A DNA stretch of 27,040 nucleotides from assembly GCA_964557975.1 (NCBI GenBank), contig CAZLCG010000024.1:1-27040 (forward strand), in the 5' to 3' direction. Position 1 is the first letter of the stretch, and each line of letters opens with the position of its first letter. Positions 7,322 to 16,082 of this stretch are shown here, in pieces. Under the pieces are notes generated by a model. That model did no database searches and was not told the DNA's origin. It was given only the letters and a program-made list of their open reading frames with translations. The DNA is from Fimenecus sp964557975. GTDB lineage: Bacteria > Bacillota > Clostridia > Oscillospirales > Acutalibacteraceae. A program made the translations under genes and the position numbers.

Positions 7322-7792
7322 ATGAGGGCTGTTGTAATTTCCGATTCGCACGGTGACAGCGCTTCCGTCAATATGGTGCTGGAACGCCACAGAAGCGCCG
7401 ATCTGTTTATATTTTTAGGCGACGGTGAAAGAGATTTCTTCTTAAAAGAGAATATGAGGACCATTGAAAACAAACGGTTTATTGCCGTCAGGGGCAACTG
7501 CGATTTCGGCTCCGACCTGCCCGAGGAAGAAACCGTCCTTTTGGGCGGCAAAAAAATCTACTGCCTGCATGGGCATACAAAAACGGTTAAACGCGGCTTT
7601 GAGCTTCTTGAAAGCGCGGCTGAAAGCCTGAATGCCGACATAGCGGTGTACGGTCATACCCATTTAAAGAGAGTTGAATACGTTAACGGCATTTACTATA
7701 TGTGTCCGGGAAGCGTCAGGGACGGCTCATACGGAATTATCGACATTGACGAAAAAACAGGAACGGCGCTTTGCTTCACCGCTTCTGTTTGA
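7322..7792 (+). CDS. YfcE/MJ0936-type metallophosphoesterase
   Basis: A 156-aa calcineurin-like phosphoesterase. All metal-binding blocks are present: DSHG (Asp8, His10), GDGE (33-36), GNCD (58-61), HGH (83-85) and GHTH (111-114). The length and motif order match the small YfcE/MJ0936 group, which hydrolyses phosphodiesters with two metal ions; the natural substrate is not established. ATG 7322 follows an AGGTGA site. The gene ends nine bases before nagA, so the two are co-transcribed, possibly behind the structured leader. A link to amino-sugar phosphate metabolism is suggested only by this neighbourhood. Confidence 0.88.
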   Translation: MRAVVISDSHGDSASVNMVLERHRSADLFIFLGDGERDFFLKENMRTIENKRFIAVRGNCDFGSDLPEEETVLLGGKKIYCLHGHTKTVKRGFELLESAAESLNADIAVYGHTHLKRVEYVNGIYYMCPGSVRDGSYGIIDIDEKTGTALCFTASV

Positions 7793-7801
7793 GGTGAAAA
7801 T

Positions 7802-8953
7802 ATGATTTTGTTTAAAAACGCAAGGGTTATAACAGACAACAGTATAATAAACGCGGACGTTTTAACCGACGGAGAAAAAATAGCCGAGGTCGTACCCGAC
7901 ATAAAGGCTGAAAACGCAAGGGTAATCAACGCCGACGGCTGTTATCTTTCAGCAGGCTTTATTGATTTGCATGTTCACGGCGGCGGCGGATACTCCGCTA
8001 TGGGCGGCAGGGACGCTGTTTTAAATATGGCGGAAGCACACCTGAAAAACGGCGTTACGTCAATTCTGCCGACCGCGCTTGCCGCGCCGCTTTGGCAGCT
8101 TTCAAATGTTATTGATGAAATAAGGCTTGCCGAAGAAAAGAACCCCAACATTCTGGGCGTTCACCTTGAAGGTCCCTTCCTCTCGCCCGAAATGTGCGGA
8201 GCGCAGAACACTCAAAACATTCTTTCTCCGTCAAGCGTTGATTACAAGTCATTCCTTGACGAATACCGCGACACAATTAAAATTATGGGCGCCGCGCCCG
8301 AGCGGGACGGCGGTCAGGTTCTCGGCGAGGAACTGAATAAAAGAGGAATCGTTGCCTCAATCGCTCATTCCTCGGGAGACTACGACACGGCTGTCGAAGC
8401 GTTAAAGCACGGGTATTCGGACATTACCCACCTTTACAACGCCTGCACCTCCTGCTTCAAAAAGGGAGTCTTCAGATTTGCGGGCACAGTTGAAGCGGCG
8501 CTTGTAAACGACGGATTTACCGCTCAGGTCATATCAGATCTCAGGCACCTGCCGTTGGGCGTTCTGAGGCTGATTTACAAATGTAAGGGCGCCGACAAAA
8601 TGTATCTTATCTCGGACGGGCTTGAATACTCGGCTATGGATATTGCCGAGGGCGAAGAATTTACGCAGGAAAACGGCGTGTCGGTAATATATGAGGATGA
8701 GGTTATGAAGCTTTCGGACCGTTCGTGTCTCGCGGGAAGCACCGCAAGCGGCGCAAGGCTTGTAAGAAATATGTATAAGAGCGTCGGCGTTCCGCTTTGG
8801 GAGGCGGTTAAAATGATGACGCTTACGCCTGCAAGGGTAATCGGAATCGACCGCCGCAAGGGCAAAATACAAAAAGGCTTCGACGCGGATATAATTTTAT
8901 TTGACGATAATCTGAATATTAAATCGGTAATGCAAATGGGCAAGCTCATTTAA
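7802..8953 (+). CDS. nagA: N-acetylglucosamine-6-phosphate deacetylase
   Basis: A 383-aa cytoplasmic amidohydrolase that removes acetate from GlcNAc-6-phosphate to give glucosamine-6-phosphate, feeding glycolysis or cell-wall recycling. The family signatures are clear: DLHVHG (His57, His59), HLEGPF (Glu123), IAHSSG (His189), DITHLYNA (His210) and the catalytic Asp in ISDGLE (Asp272). The length is typical. It starts nine bases after the phosphoesterase gene with a GAGGTG site and is followed by an intrinsic terminator. No nagB or PTS gene is adjacent, so the rest of the pathway must lie elsewhere. Confidence 0.96.
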   Translation: MILFKNARVITDNSIINADVLTDGEKIAEVVPDIKAENARVINADGCYLSAGFIDLHVHGGGGYSAMGGRDAVLNMAEAHLKNGVTSILPTALAAPLWQLSNVIDEIRLAEEKNPNILGVHLEGPFLSPEMCGAQNTQNILSPSSVDYKSFLDEYRDTIKIMGAAPERDGGQVLGEELNKRGIVASIAHSSGDYDTAVEALKHGYSDITHLYNACTSCFKKGVFRFAGTVEAALVNDGFTAQVISDLRHLPLGVLRLIYKCKGADKMYLISDGLEYSAMDIAEGEEFTQENGVSVIYEDEVMKLSDRSCLAGSTASGARLVRNMYKSVGVPLWEAVKMMTLTPARVIGIDRRKGKIQKGFDADIILFDDNLNIKSVMQMGKLI

Positions 8954-8964
8954 CAGATAAACTA

Positions 8965-8997
8965 AAAATCCCTCTCCGTACTGCGCAGGGGGATTTT
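8965..8997 (+). terminator. Intrinsic terminator after nagA
   Basis: A 10-bp stem of 8965-8974 (AAAATCCCTC) with 8988-8997 (GGGGGATTTT) encloses a 13-base loop. The U tract is part of the stem and is short beyond it, so efficiency may be moderate. Confidence 0.7.
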
Positions 8998-9047
8998 ATG
9001 ATAATAAATGCGAGTACATATATTTTTATATATTTTTAACAAAAAAA

Positions 9048-9076
9048 TTGACATACGTCTTATAATATTGTATAAT
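9048..9076 (+). promoter_or_regulatory. Perfect-consensus sigma-A promoter
   Basis: TTGACA (9048-9053), 17 bases, TATAAT (9071-9076): a 12/12 match with ideal spacing. The start is predicted near 9083, leaving a leader of about 94 bases before the membrane-protein gene. Confidence 0.85.
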
Positions 9077-9176
9077 AATTATGCGGCACAGTTTTAATTA
9101 TTTTGAGTGATGATGTTTCCGAGACTTTGGTTTTTTGCGCAAACGCACATAGGTTATTAAATTGAGGAGGATTTAA

Positions 9177-9845
9177 ATGTTCATAAGGAAATTCTTTACC
9201 AAGCAGCGTATAATAAAGATACTTTTAAACTCCCTGTGGATTTTGGTACCTTTAATTGTTTATGCTTTATTCTTTAACCGGAGCAGCGAGCTTTTTTCAA
9301 GCTATATTGACAGAATACAGGCGTATGAGGATTATTCGGAGAACACCAAACTGTATTCTTTATATTTTGCGGCTTATGATGAAACAAATAATTATATTTT
9401 TGACTTTAATATTATTTTTCCCGCGTACTTAATTTCATTTTTTGGAAACAGATATTTAAAATATGCAAGGGGATTTTCCTCAAAATCGTTTTTGCAGGCT
9501 TTAAAGCTATTCTGCTTTACCGTCTTATTCTTCCTTGCTGGAGCGCTGGTGTCTTATTTTCCGTTGTTTTTCATCTCTGTTCATCTGCTTAACATAGTAT
9601 GCGGTATATTCGGCGGTACGGACAATCCGAGCAACCTGCTAAATCAACCGTTAACATGCCTTTTCACCTGTGTTTTTTCATCGTTTGTTGTAATAATCGC
9701 CTACTGTCTTGTTATGGAAAAATATTCCTTTAAGGGCTCGAAGAAAGACGCTTCGGTTTCCGATATTTCTGTTACCGATATATCGGGCGGCAGCTCCCCT
9801 CGCCTTAACATAAGCGCAGAAGCTTTTGACAGTAACCGAGAGTAA
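9177..9845 (+). CDS. Uncharacterised membrane protein (222 aa)
   Basis: I do not recognise this protein. It has four hydrophobic segments, at about residues 14-31, 65-85, 105-135 and 160-180. A polar loop of about 35 residues after the first carries many Tyr and Ser (SSYIDRIQAYEDYSENTKLY). The cytoplasmic-looking tail (about 185-222) is Ser/Asp-rich (SVSDISVTDISGGSS) and probably disordered. The base composition is more AT-rich than its neighbours. It is monocistronic, flanked by a perfect promoter with a GAGGAGG site and a strong terminator, so high expression is expected. No neighbour indicates a function. Confidence 0.75.
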   Translation: MFIRKFFTKQRIIKILLNSLWILVPLIVYALFFNRSSELFSSYIDRIQAYEDYSENTKLYSLYFAAYDETNNYIFDFNIIFPAYLISFFGNRYLKYARGFSSKSFLQALKLFCFTVLFFLAGALVSYFPLFFISVHLLNIVCGIFGGTDNPSNLLNQPLTCLFTCVFSSFVVIIAYCLVMEKYSFKGSKKDASVSDISVTDISGGSSPRLNISAEAFDSNRE

Positions 9846-9860
9846 AATAAAGAAATTAAA

Positions 9861-9901
9861 ACACCCGCAGAAAAATTTATCCGTCTGCGGGTGTATTTTT
9901 T
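9861..9901. terminator. Bidirectional intrinsic terminator
   Basis: A perfect 10-bp GC-rich stem of 9861-9870 (ACACCCGCAG) with 9885-9894 (CTGCGGGTGT), followed by ATTTTTT on the plus strand. On the minus strand the same stem is followed by TTTTAATTTC, so it can end both the 222-aa gene and the convergent carboxypeptidase gene. Confidence 0.9.
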
Positions 9902-9956
9902 ACATATTGAAAATTTCACTTAATTATGATTTGCCGATAATCATCTGTTCTGTTGC

Positions 9957-11312
9957 TTATTTCTTAATATTTCTTGTATTCTTATACATTCTCGGCTTTT
10001 TTCTTCTGCGTTTTTCCCTGTTCCTCTTATAAAGCATAACAAGATATACGGCGACCAACAGAGCCGCTGTTACGACGATGATTATAAATATTTTCGACGT
10101 CGCAACGGTTTTTATTACATTTAACAGCCATAAAAGGATATTTACGTCAACATCCTCGGCGGCAACAAGGTCAACTGTTGCAATTTCCTCATCGGCATAA
10201 AGTATTCTTGCCCTTCCTATTTTTTCCCCCTTCTTAACGGGAGCGTTTATAACCGTAGGCGTTTCTTCGGGGACAGCCTCGATAAGCACGCTGCCGCTGT
10301 CGGTCCCCGCAGGAACAAGCGCGGTAACGTCGTTTGCGGGCACAAGCCTTACATGGTCGGCGTCAAACGATAATTTAACGTCAACTACCGTAACTATTTT
10401 TGTCGTATCCGCAACCTTTTCAAGTCTTATATTGTCAAACACCCACTTGCAGAGCTTTTTGCAGTCAAGAAAGGCGCAGTTATCCTCGTTCCCGTCGCCC
10501 GTAACGTCAGCAGCGGGCGCGCCCATTACTATGCACAGGTAGTTATAGCCGTCCTTGCTTGCCTTTGCGACTACGCAGTGCCCCGCACCCGAGGTTGTAC
10601 CCGTTTTAATACCGTGGATATACTCGTAATAATAGGTTTTGAAATTGGGATTTATCATCCAGTTGGTAGAAACGAAGTTCCTTTCGCCGCTTAAATTCGT
10701 CGCAGGCATTTTGTAAGAATAGGTGTCGGCAATCTCCATAAACACGGGAAGCGTCAGCGCGTGCTTAACTATAAGCGCCAAATCGTTTGCCGTGGTGTAA
10801 TGCCCCTCCGCGTCAAGCCCGTGAGCGTTTACAAAACGGGTATTCTGACAGCCGAGGCTTGAAGCAAAAGCGTTCATCATCTCAACAAAGCTTTCTATAC
10901 TTCCGCCGCCTATGTAGTCGGCAAGAATATTAGCCGCTTCGTTGGCGCTTTTTACGAGCATACAGTATAAAAGCTCCCTGACGGTAACCTCCTCGCCCGC
11001 TTTAAGCCCCGCCATTGACGAGCCCGTGCCGTTTAAAAGCGTAATGCAGTATGCCGGCACCGTAACGGTAACATCCAGATCGGGGCAGTTTTCAATAGTC
11101 AGTATAGCAGTCGTTATTTTGGTAAGCGACGCGGGCGCGGTTACTTTATCGGCATTTTTGTCAAATATGACCGTGCCGTCGTCAAGGCTTAAAAGCAAAA
11201 CTATATCCGCCGTGGTTTCAAGCTCCGAATTATACGCCGCAGACGATGAAATCATAAAAGCGGGAGAAAAAAAGATTAAAACGGTAAGAAATAAGGAAAT
11301 GATTTTTTTCAA
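9957..11312 (-). CDS. dacF: D-alanyl-D-alanine carboxypeptidase (PBP5-type)
   Basis: A 451-aa S11-family penicillin-binding protein that trims the terminal D-Ala from peptidoglycan pentapeptides. A signal peptide spans about 1-26. The three active-site motifs are intact: SLTK (Ser62, Lys65), SAN (122-124) and KTG (236-238). A C-terminal PBP5-like beta domain is followed by a membrane helix near 405-427 and a very basic tail (RNREKRRRKK), giving an outward-facing anchored enzyme with a cytoplasmic end. The start is TTG at 11312, behind an AGGGGG site; no ATG lies near the signal peptide. The symbol is by family resemblance only; dacA or dacB would be equally defensible. Confidence 0.93.
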   Translation of the reverse strand: MKKIISLFLTVLIFFSPAFMISSSAAYNSELETTADIVLLLSLDDGTVIFDKNADKVTAPASLTKITTAILTIENCPDLDVTVTVPAYCITLLNGTGSSMAGLKAGEEVTVRELLYCMLVKSANEAANILADYIGGGSIESFVEMMNAFASSLGCQNTRFVNAHGLDAEGHYTTANDLALIVKHALTLPVFMEIADTYSYKMPATNLSGERNFVSTNWMINPNFKTYYYEYIHGIKTGTTSGAGHCVVAKASKDGYNYLCIVMGAPAADVTGDGNEDNCAFLDCKKLCKWVFDNIRLEKVADTTKIVTVVDVKLSFDADHVRLVPANDVTALVPAGTDSGSVLIEAVPEETPTVINAPVKKGEKIGRARILYADEEIATVDLVAAEDVDVNILLWLLNVIKTVATSKIFIIIVVTAALLVAVYLVMLYKRNREKRRRKKPRMYKNTRNIKK

Positions 11313-11364
11313 CGATAATCCCCCTTGAAAACAGTTGAAAAAGAGTGTATGATATTACAAAGCA

Positions 11365-11393
11365 ATTATAGCAAATTGCAGTATAAATATCAA
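11365..11393 (-). promoter_or_regulatory. Sigma-A promoter of the carboxypeptidase gene
   Basis: On the minus strand TTGATA (11393-11388), 17 bases, TATAAT (11370-11365), an 11/12 match. The start near 11358 leaves about 45 bases of leader. The -10 box lies inside an imperfect inverted repeat, GCAATT with AATTGC (11362-11379). Confidence 0.7.
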
Positions 11394-11418
11394 TTCATTT
11401 TTGAGGATGTGGAAAATT

Positions 11419-12108
11419 TTGATATATGTTACCGGAGACACCCACGGTGAAGCGGAAAGGCTCTCTTCTTCAAGGCTTAAAGCTCTCAAGGAAGGCGATA
11501 CGCTTATTATCTGCGGCGATTTCGGCTTTATTTGGGATAACGGCAAAAAAGAGCAGAAAATAATCAAACAGCTCGGCAGGCGCAAATACAACATCTGCTT
11601 CATAGACGGAACGCACGAAAATTTTTCTCTGCTCAATAATTATGAAATAAGCGAATGGAACGGCGGTAAGGTACATAAGATTTACGGCAGCCTTTACCAC
11701 CTTTTAAGAGGTCAGGTATATAATATAGACGGTACGACCGTGTTCACTATGGGCGGCGGCGAAAGCCCCGATATTGATATAAGAACCGACGAGAACGGCT
11801 GGTCAAAGGAGGAGATCCCCACGCAGGACGAGCTTCTTGAGGGCGCGCAGAACCTTGAAAAGCACGGCTATGCGGTGGATATGGTCATCACCCATGAGCC
11901 GCCGACAAGAATTAAAGGCTTTTTACAGCTCAAGGATTACGATAATCTTCGCGTTACCGCGCTCAACGCATATTTTGAGGAGCTTTCAAACTCCTGCAAA
12001 TTCGGAAAATGGTTCTTCGGCAGTATGCATATTGACAAGTACATATCCAATACTCATATAGGGGTTTTCAAAAACATCATCAACGCCGAAACAGGGGAAA
12101 AAATCTGA
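11419..12108 (+). CDS. Metallophosphoesterase (calcineurin-like)
   Basis: A cytoplasmic phosphoesterase of about 229 aa, larger than and distinct from the YfcE-like protein in this window. The motifs seen are GDTHG at the N-terminus, ICGDFGF, DGTHENF, ITHEPP and GSMHID. They follow the D-x-H / GD / GxHE-or-N / H / GxxH order of dinuclear metal phosphatases, although the last motif is GSMH rather than GHTH. The start is uncertain: TTG 11419 gives the usual MIYVTGD beginning with GAGG 12 bases upstream, while ATG 11407 directly abuts that GAGG. The gene ends 18 bases before the DHHW gene, so they probably form an operon. The substrate is unknown. Confidence 0.82.
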   Translation: MIYVTGDTHGEAERLSSSRLKALKEGDTLIICGDFGFIWDNGKKEQKIIKQLGRRKYNICFIDGTHENFSLLNNYEISEWNGGKVHKIYGSLYHLLRGQVYNIDGTTVFTMGGGESPDIDIRTDENGWSKEEIPTQDELLEGAQNLEKHGYAVDMVITHEPPTRIKGFLQLKDYDNLRVTALNAYFEELSNSCKFGKWFFGSMHIDKYISNTHIGVFKNIINAETGEKI

Positions 12109-12126
12109 TTTTGAGGAAATCGGTCA

Positions 12127-13254
12127 ATGAAACTAACTAAGCAAAGAAAAATACTCGGAACCGCGGAAATGGTTATTGCGGCTGCAATTATTATCTGCAC
12201 GGTTGCGCTGTTGCCTGCAAAAGCGGATATTCCCGAAACGACGCAGACCGAAACCCAAGCCGCAGAAACCGCTCAAACCGAAACCGAAGCTCAAACCGAA
12301 ACCGAGCCGTCATACGTATCCGAGCAGACTACGGCGGCTTTGCCGTCGGGAACAAATGACTATACAATAAAAAATTACATTATCGTGACTGAGGATTCGG
12401 CTATGGAAATGTATTCGATTTCCAAAACAAAGCTGTCGCAGTACGCAGAGGTTATTAACACCTTTGCCGCAAAAGTTCCCGACAAAAAGGTTTACTGCCT
12501 TTTAGCGCCTACGAGAATTGCGTTTTACGGTCCAGACGAATACAGAACGGGAAGCCATTCGCAGCCCGACGGCATTAACTATGCCTACTCCTGCCTTTCG
12601 CAAAACGTTACTTGTGTAGACGCATACTCGGCAATATCACAGCGCACGGACGAATACATTTATTTCAGAACCGACCACCATTGGACGGCACGGGGCGCAT
12701 TTTACGCATATACCGCATTTTGCAACGCGTCGGGAAATTCTTATCACGCCTTAACGGATTATGAAACGGGGCGTATTGAGGACTTTGTCGGCAGTATGTA
12801 CCGCTATACCGAAAGCGAAAATCTGCTTAACCACCCCGATTATGTCGAGTACTTTATGCCGATCGTTCCCGCAAGCGGTCAGTATTTCTCAACGCCCGCG
12901 ATGGACGACGGCAAAAATTTAAAAATAGTTTCAACAAACATTACCGACCGTTCGAGCAAGTATATGGCGTTCATTCAGGGCGACAAGCCGCTTATAAAAA
13001 TGGTAACCGACAACCCTAACGGCAAAAAAATTCTTATGATAAAAGAGTCCTACGGCAACGCTATGGCGCCGTTCCTGCTTGAAAATTACAGCGAGGTCTA
13101 CGTTCTTGACCCGAGGCAGGACGGGGTAAGCAATATGAATTTAACACAGTTCGTAAACGATAACGGAATTGACGAAATACTGTTTATCAATTATGTGATG
13201 GCGCCGTCAAATTCAAAATATATGAACGCGCTTACCGCTATTGTTAATATGTAA
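12127..13254 (+). CDS. DHHW / AlgX-AlgJ-like SGNH surface protein
   Basis: A 375-aa exported protein. A single hydrophobic segment (about 14-31) acts as signal or anchor. A Thr/Glu/Gln-rich linker (about 36-62) built of repeated TQTE/TETE units follows, then a folded domain. That domain carries YFRTDHHWTARG with the DHHW signature at 183-186 and IKESYGNAM with a candidate nucleophile Ser308. This is the DHHW family, related to the SGNH-type acetyltransferases AlgX/AlgJ, which act with a membrane O-acyltransferase (MBOAT) to acetylate exopolysaccharide. No MBOAT gene is in the window, so its partner is elsewhere or it acts differently. It starts with ATG after GAGGA and ends before a strong terminator. 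Confidence 0.8.
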   Translation: MKLTKQRKILGTAEMVIAAAIIICTVALLPAKADIPETTQTETQAAETAQTETEAQTETEPSYVSEQTTAALPSGTNDYTIKNYIIVTEDSAMEMYSISKTKLSQYAEVINTFAAKVPDKKVYCLLAPTRIAFYGPDEYRTGSHSQPDGINYAYSCLSQNVTCVDAYSAISQRTDEYIYFRTDHHWTARGAFYAYTAFCNASGNSYHALTDYETGRIEDFVGSMYRYTESENLLNHPDYVEYFMPIVPASGQYFSTPAMDDGKNLKIVSTNITDRSSKYMAFIQGDKPLIKMVTDNPNGKKILMIKESYGNAMAPFLLENYSEVYVLDPRQDGVSNMNLTQFVNDNGIDEILFINYVMAPSNSKYMNALTAIVNM

Positions 13255-13261
13255 CATACTC

Positions 13262-13294
13262 AAAAAACCGCCTGTAAAAACGCAGGCGGTTTTT
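13262..13294. terminator. Bidirectional intrinsic terminator
   Basis: The perfect stem ACCGCCTG (13267-13274) with CAGGCGGT (13283-13290) is flanked by A-runs on the left and T-runs on the right. It therefore ends the DHHW gene on the plus strand and the GPH transporter gene on the minus strand. Confidence 0.9.
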
Positions 13295-13306
13295 ATGACT
13301 TTAAAC

Positions 13307-14701
13307 TTAATTTTTGCCTTCTTCGGCGCGTTTGTTTATTATGTAACCGTGGACCCTGTCGGCAAGCTCGCCGTAAATTCTGAATTTTTTTCTGAATACG
13401 GCAAGCGACAGTAACATAAAGACGATCGGAACGCCGAACGTAACAATGCCTATGCCCGTTTTTGTTATATTATTAACGCCCTCGCCCGCGGTAATCTGCG
13501 TATTGTAATCCATTATTTTAAGCGAGCCGAAAAGCACAACGGTCTGAACGGTATACGCCATTTTCTGCAAAAAGCCCTTCATTGAAAATGTGATGCTTTC
13601 GCTTCGTTTGCCGTTCTTATATTCGCCGTAATCGACTATATCCGCTAAGAAAATCGTCTGAGAAACAAACATAGAGCTTATGCCGATTGAAGCGATTATA
13701 TAGCATATATCCAAAGCTATCGTGATTTTGAGTATCGGTCCGAAAAGAAGCATTAAGGCGTAACCGACAATACATGTTACAAGCGAAATCGAATATATTG
13801 TACGCTTTGTGAATTTGCGTGAAAGCACGGGAATCACCAAAAGTCCCAAAACGCTGCCGACCGCGCCTATTGTCTGGAAAAGCGACTGCGCCTTCGGCTG
13901 ACCTAAGGAGTCGGTAAAGTAATAAACCGCGCCGGAGCTTGTAAGATACCAACCTGCGTTTGAGAGCATTGCGAAAATTATAAACACGACAAGCTGATCG
14001 TTTGAGGCGATAACGCGGAAAATCTGCTTAAAGCTGAATTTCTGTTTTTCATTATATACAACGTTCGTTTCTTTTGTTGAAAGCACGCAGATAAGCGAAA
14101 AACAAATAAGCGCGCCGCCGCATATAATCGCCCACCTTGAGAAGCCCGAAGCGCTGTAGCCCTTGTCGGTAGTCATTCCGCTTGAAAGCATCGGCAGAAC
14201 CAAAGGCGTCATAATCGTTATTATCCCCTGCCCCAGTCCCGAGAATGTTCTTGCAACCGTCGCAACGGTATTTCTTTCCTTTTCCTCGCTCGTAAATGAC
14301 GGAACCATAGACCAATAAGGAATATCCGCCATAGTGTTGGTCATTCCCCAAAGGATGTACATCACGCCGACGTAAATATAGAGCTTTGCGCCGCTCATAC
14401 CGAACGAGGTGAACAACAGCGCGAGAACGACCGCGTTTGAACAGGCGCCGATTAAAATCCACGGGCGGTATTTGCCGAATTTGGTCCTCGTGTTATCAAC
14501 AACAGTGCCCATCATCGGGTCGTTAATGCCGTCCCATATTCTTGCAAGCGGCGTCAAAAGAAGCAAAAACGCCTCTTTAAGGCCGAGCACGCTTGAAAGA
14601 TAATAAGACAAAAACGAGTAAAACATACCGTAGCTGAGGTCAAGACCTACCGCGCCCACGCCGTAGCCGAGTATTCTTTGAAATTTAAGCTTCTCTTTCA
14701 T
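13307..14701 (-). CDS. GPH-family (MelB-like) sugar:cation symporter
   Basis: A 464-aa polytopic protein with about 12 membrane segments, of the glycoside-pentoside-hexuronide:cation symporter branch of the MFS. The diagnostic loop NDPMMGTVVDNTRTKFGKYRPW lies at about 60-81; the family uses acidic residues in this region (Asp57, Asp61) for cation and sugar binding. A second hallmark, LADIVDYGEYKNGKRSES, lies in the second half. The imported sugar cannot be told. The ATG follows GCAGGTG, 39 bases after the O-antigen-ligase-like gene, and the two probably share a transcript. Confidence 0.9.
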   Translation of the reverse strand: MKEKLKFQRILGYGVGAVGLDLSYGMFYSFLSYYLSSVLGLKEAFLLLLTPLARIWDGINDPMMGTVVDNTRTKFGKYRPWILIGACSNAVVLALLFTSFGMSGAKLYIYVGVMYILWGMTNTMADIPYWSMVPSFTSEEKERNTVATVARTFSGLGQGIITIMTPLVLPMLSSGMTTDKGYSASGFSRWAIICGGALICFSLICVLSTKETNVVYNEKQKFSFKQIFRVIASNDQLVVFIIFAMLSNAGWYLTSSGAVYYFTDSLGQPKAQSLFQTIGAVGSVLGLLVIPVLSRKFTKRTIYSISLVTCIVGYALMLLFGPILKITIALDICYIIASIGISSMFVSQTIFLADIVDYGEYKNGKRSESITFSMKGFLQKMAYTVQTVVLFGSLKIMDYNTQITAGEGVNNITKTGIGIVTFGVPIVFMLLSLAVFRKKFRIYGELADRVHGYIINKRAEEGKN

Positions 14702-14740
14702 AAATACACCTGCTTTAATTTATTTAAACCGAAGCCCTCC

Positions 14741-16036
14741 TTACGAGGAGACGTCCGCTGTCAGGCTGCCGGAACCGGATTTTTCATCTCTTATCTTTCC
14801 GCTTTTACGGGTGGCTCTCTTTGAAGCCGAAATACAACCGAGAATAACGGCAAAATAAATAATTTCCTTAGGCGTCCACAAGGTATGGTCAAATACGGAC
14901 ATAACAAAAAGCCCTGCAAGCGACGAAAGAAGCGCGACTGCAAAACGCTTCCACCAGCCGCCGCATTTATAAACGTGAGCGACGTCCGCGACAGCCGCCG
15001 CAGCAAGAGCGGCAAACGCCAATAAGCCTACAACTCCTATTTCGGCAAGAAATTCAACATAAAGATTGTGGGCATTAGCATAAAATATGCCGTTTGAGAG
15101 CAGAAAATCGCTGACATTGGCGCTGCCCGCTCCGAGCCCCAAAAGAAATTTGCCCGAAACAGACGAAAGGCAGACCTCCCACAGCGCAAATCTGTCGATA
15201 GTGGAAATATCCTGCGAAGCTGAAACACCGCGCCTTTCAAAAATTACAATCATCCAGATTATTGCCGAAGCGAACGCGACCCCCGACATAATTTTTGCCG
15301 GCTTCTTGCCCGTAAACGCAAGAAGCATAAACGAAACGATAACGGCAATTACCGCGCCTCTTAAAAACGTGAACATTATTCCGAAAAATATGAGTACACA
15401 GGAAACCACCGAGAATATGCGCCGTTTTTTCGTGGTCATATAAAAGCAGCCGAACGCCGCGAGAGGAAATATCATAACAAAAAAGGTTGCCAAAATAAGC
15501 GGGCTGTCAAAGCATCCCGAAACACGGTCGGGCGTTTCCTCAAGAAACACATCAATGCTGAAAACGGAATAGACCCACCTGTCGAGCGTTCTGTACAGCG
15601 GGCTTGGGAAATATTCCGATTTTCCCGCCGCCATAAATATCATCTGTAAAATTGAAACCGCGGAATTGACAGCCGCAGAGCCTATCATGCACAAAATAAT
15701 GTTTTCGATTTTTTCTTTTGTGTCGGACAATTCAGCCGTAAGCAGGAACGCAAGAAAACCGAAAGCCCATATTATTCCGCTCGAAACACTGCAAAACACA
15801 TTCTGCGACCAAATGAAGCTTAACAAGACATAGCCGGCAAACGCCGCGAACATTCTACCTGTTCCGCCTAAGTACAGCTTCTCGTTTTTTTTGCTATAAT
15901 GAAGGAAAAACGGGAAAAGAATAATAAGTATAATTATTGATGCGTATTCCGGCAAAAACCCCGCAAAAAGCACTGCCGCAGTCAAAAGCTTATAATCGAT
16001 AGGATAGTTTTTTTCTTTTAAGAATTGAGGAACCAA
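14741..16036 (-). CDS. O-antigen ligase/polymerase-like membrane protein (Wzy_C)
   Basis: A 431-aa protein with about 11 hydrophobic segments. The conserved Wzy_C-type core is seen at RGAVIAVIVSF and in the large periplasmic-side loop with DRFALWEVCL, LLGLGAGSA and NAHNLYVEFLAEIG. The NxHN motif is characteristic. In Gram-positive bacteria such proteins polymerise or ligate lipid-linked glycans onto wall polymers or proteins. The acceptor here is unknown and no glycosyltransferase genes surround it. The start is TTG 16036 behind a GGAGGGGG site. The C-terminal tail is Ser/Lys-rich. It is the first gene of a two-gene operon with the GPH transporter. Confidence 0.85.
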   Translation of the reverse strand: MVPQFLKEKNYPIDYKLLTAAVLFAGFLPEYASIIILIILFPFFLHYSKKNEKLYLGGTGRMFAAFAGYVLLSFIWSQNVFCSVSSGIIWAFGFLAFLLTAELSDTKEKIENIILCMIGSAAVNSAVSILQMIFMAAGKSEYFPSPLYRTLDRWVYSVFSIDVFLEETPDRVSGCFDSPLILATFFVMIFPLAAFGCFYMTTKKRRIFSVVSCVLIFFGIMFTFLRGAVIAVIVSFMLLAFTGKKPAKIMSGVAFASAIIWMIVIFERRGVSASQDISTIDRFALWEVCLSSVSGKFLLGLGAGSANVSDFLLSNGIFYANAHNLYVEFLAEIGVVGLLAFAALAAAAVADVAHVYKCGGWWKRFAVALLSSLAGLFVMSVFDHTLWTPKEIIYFAVILGCISASKRATRKSGKIRDEKSGSGSLTADVSS

Positions 16037-16082
16037 TCTAAATTCCCCCTCCGTAAAATTTTAAGCATCGAACACTTTTAGT

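Noticed and set aside
7204..7551. N-terminal extension of the 71-aa gene up to 7551, giving a 187-aa protein
   Set aside because: The extension runs through the divergent promoter and antisense to the phosphoesterase gene. ATG 7203 has a proper GGAGG site.
12235..12310. CRISPR-like or mobile repeat
   Set aside because: The short repeats stay in frame and encode the Thr/Glu/Gln linker of the DHHW protein, so they are a protein low-complexity region.
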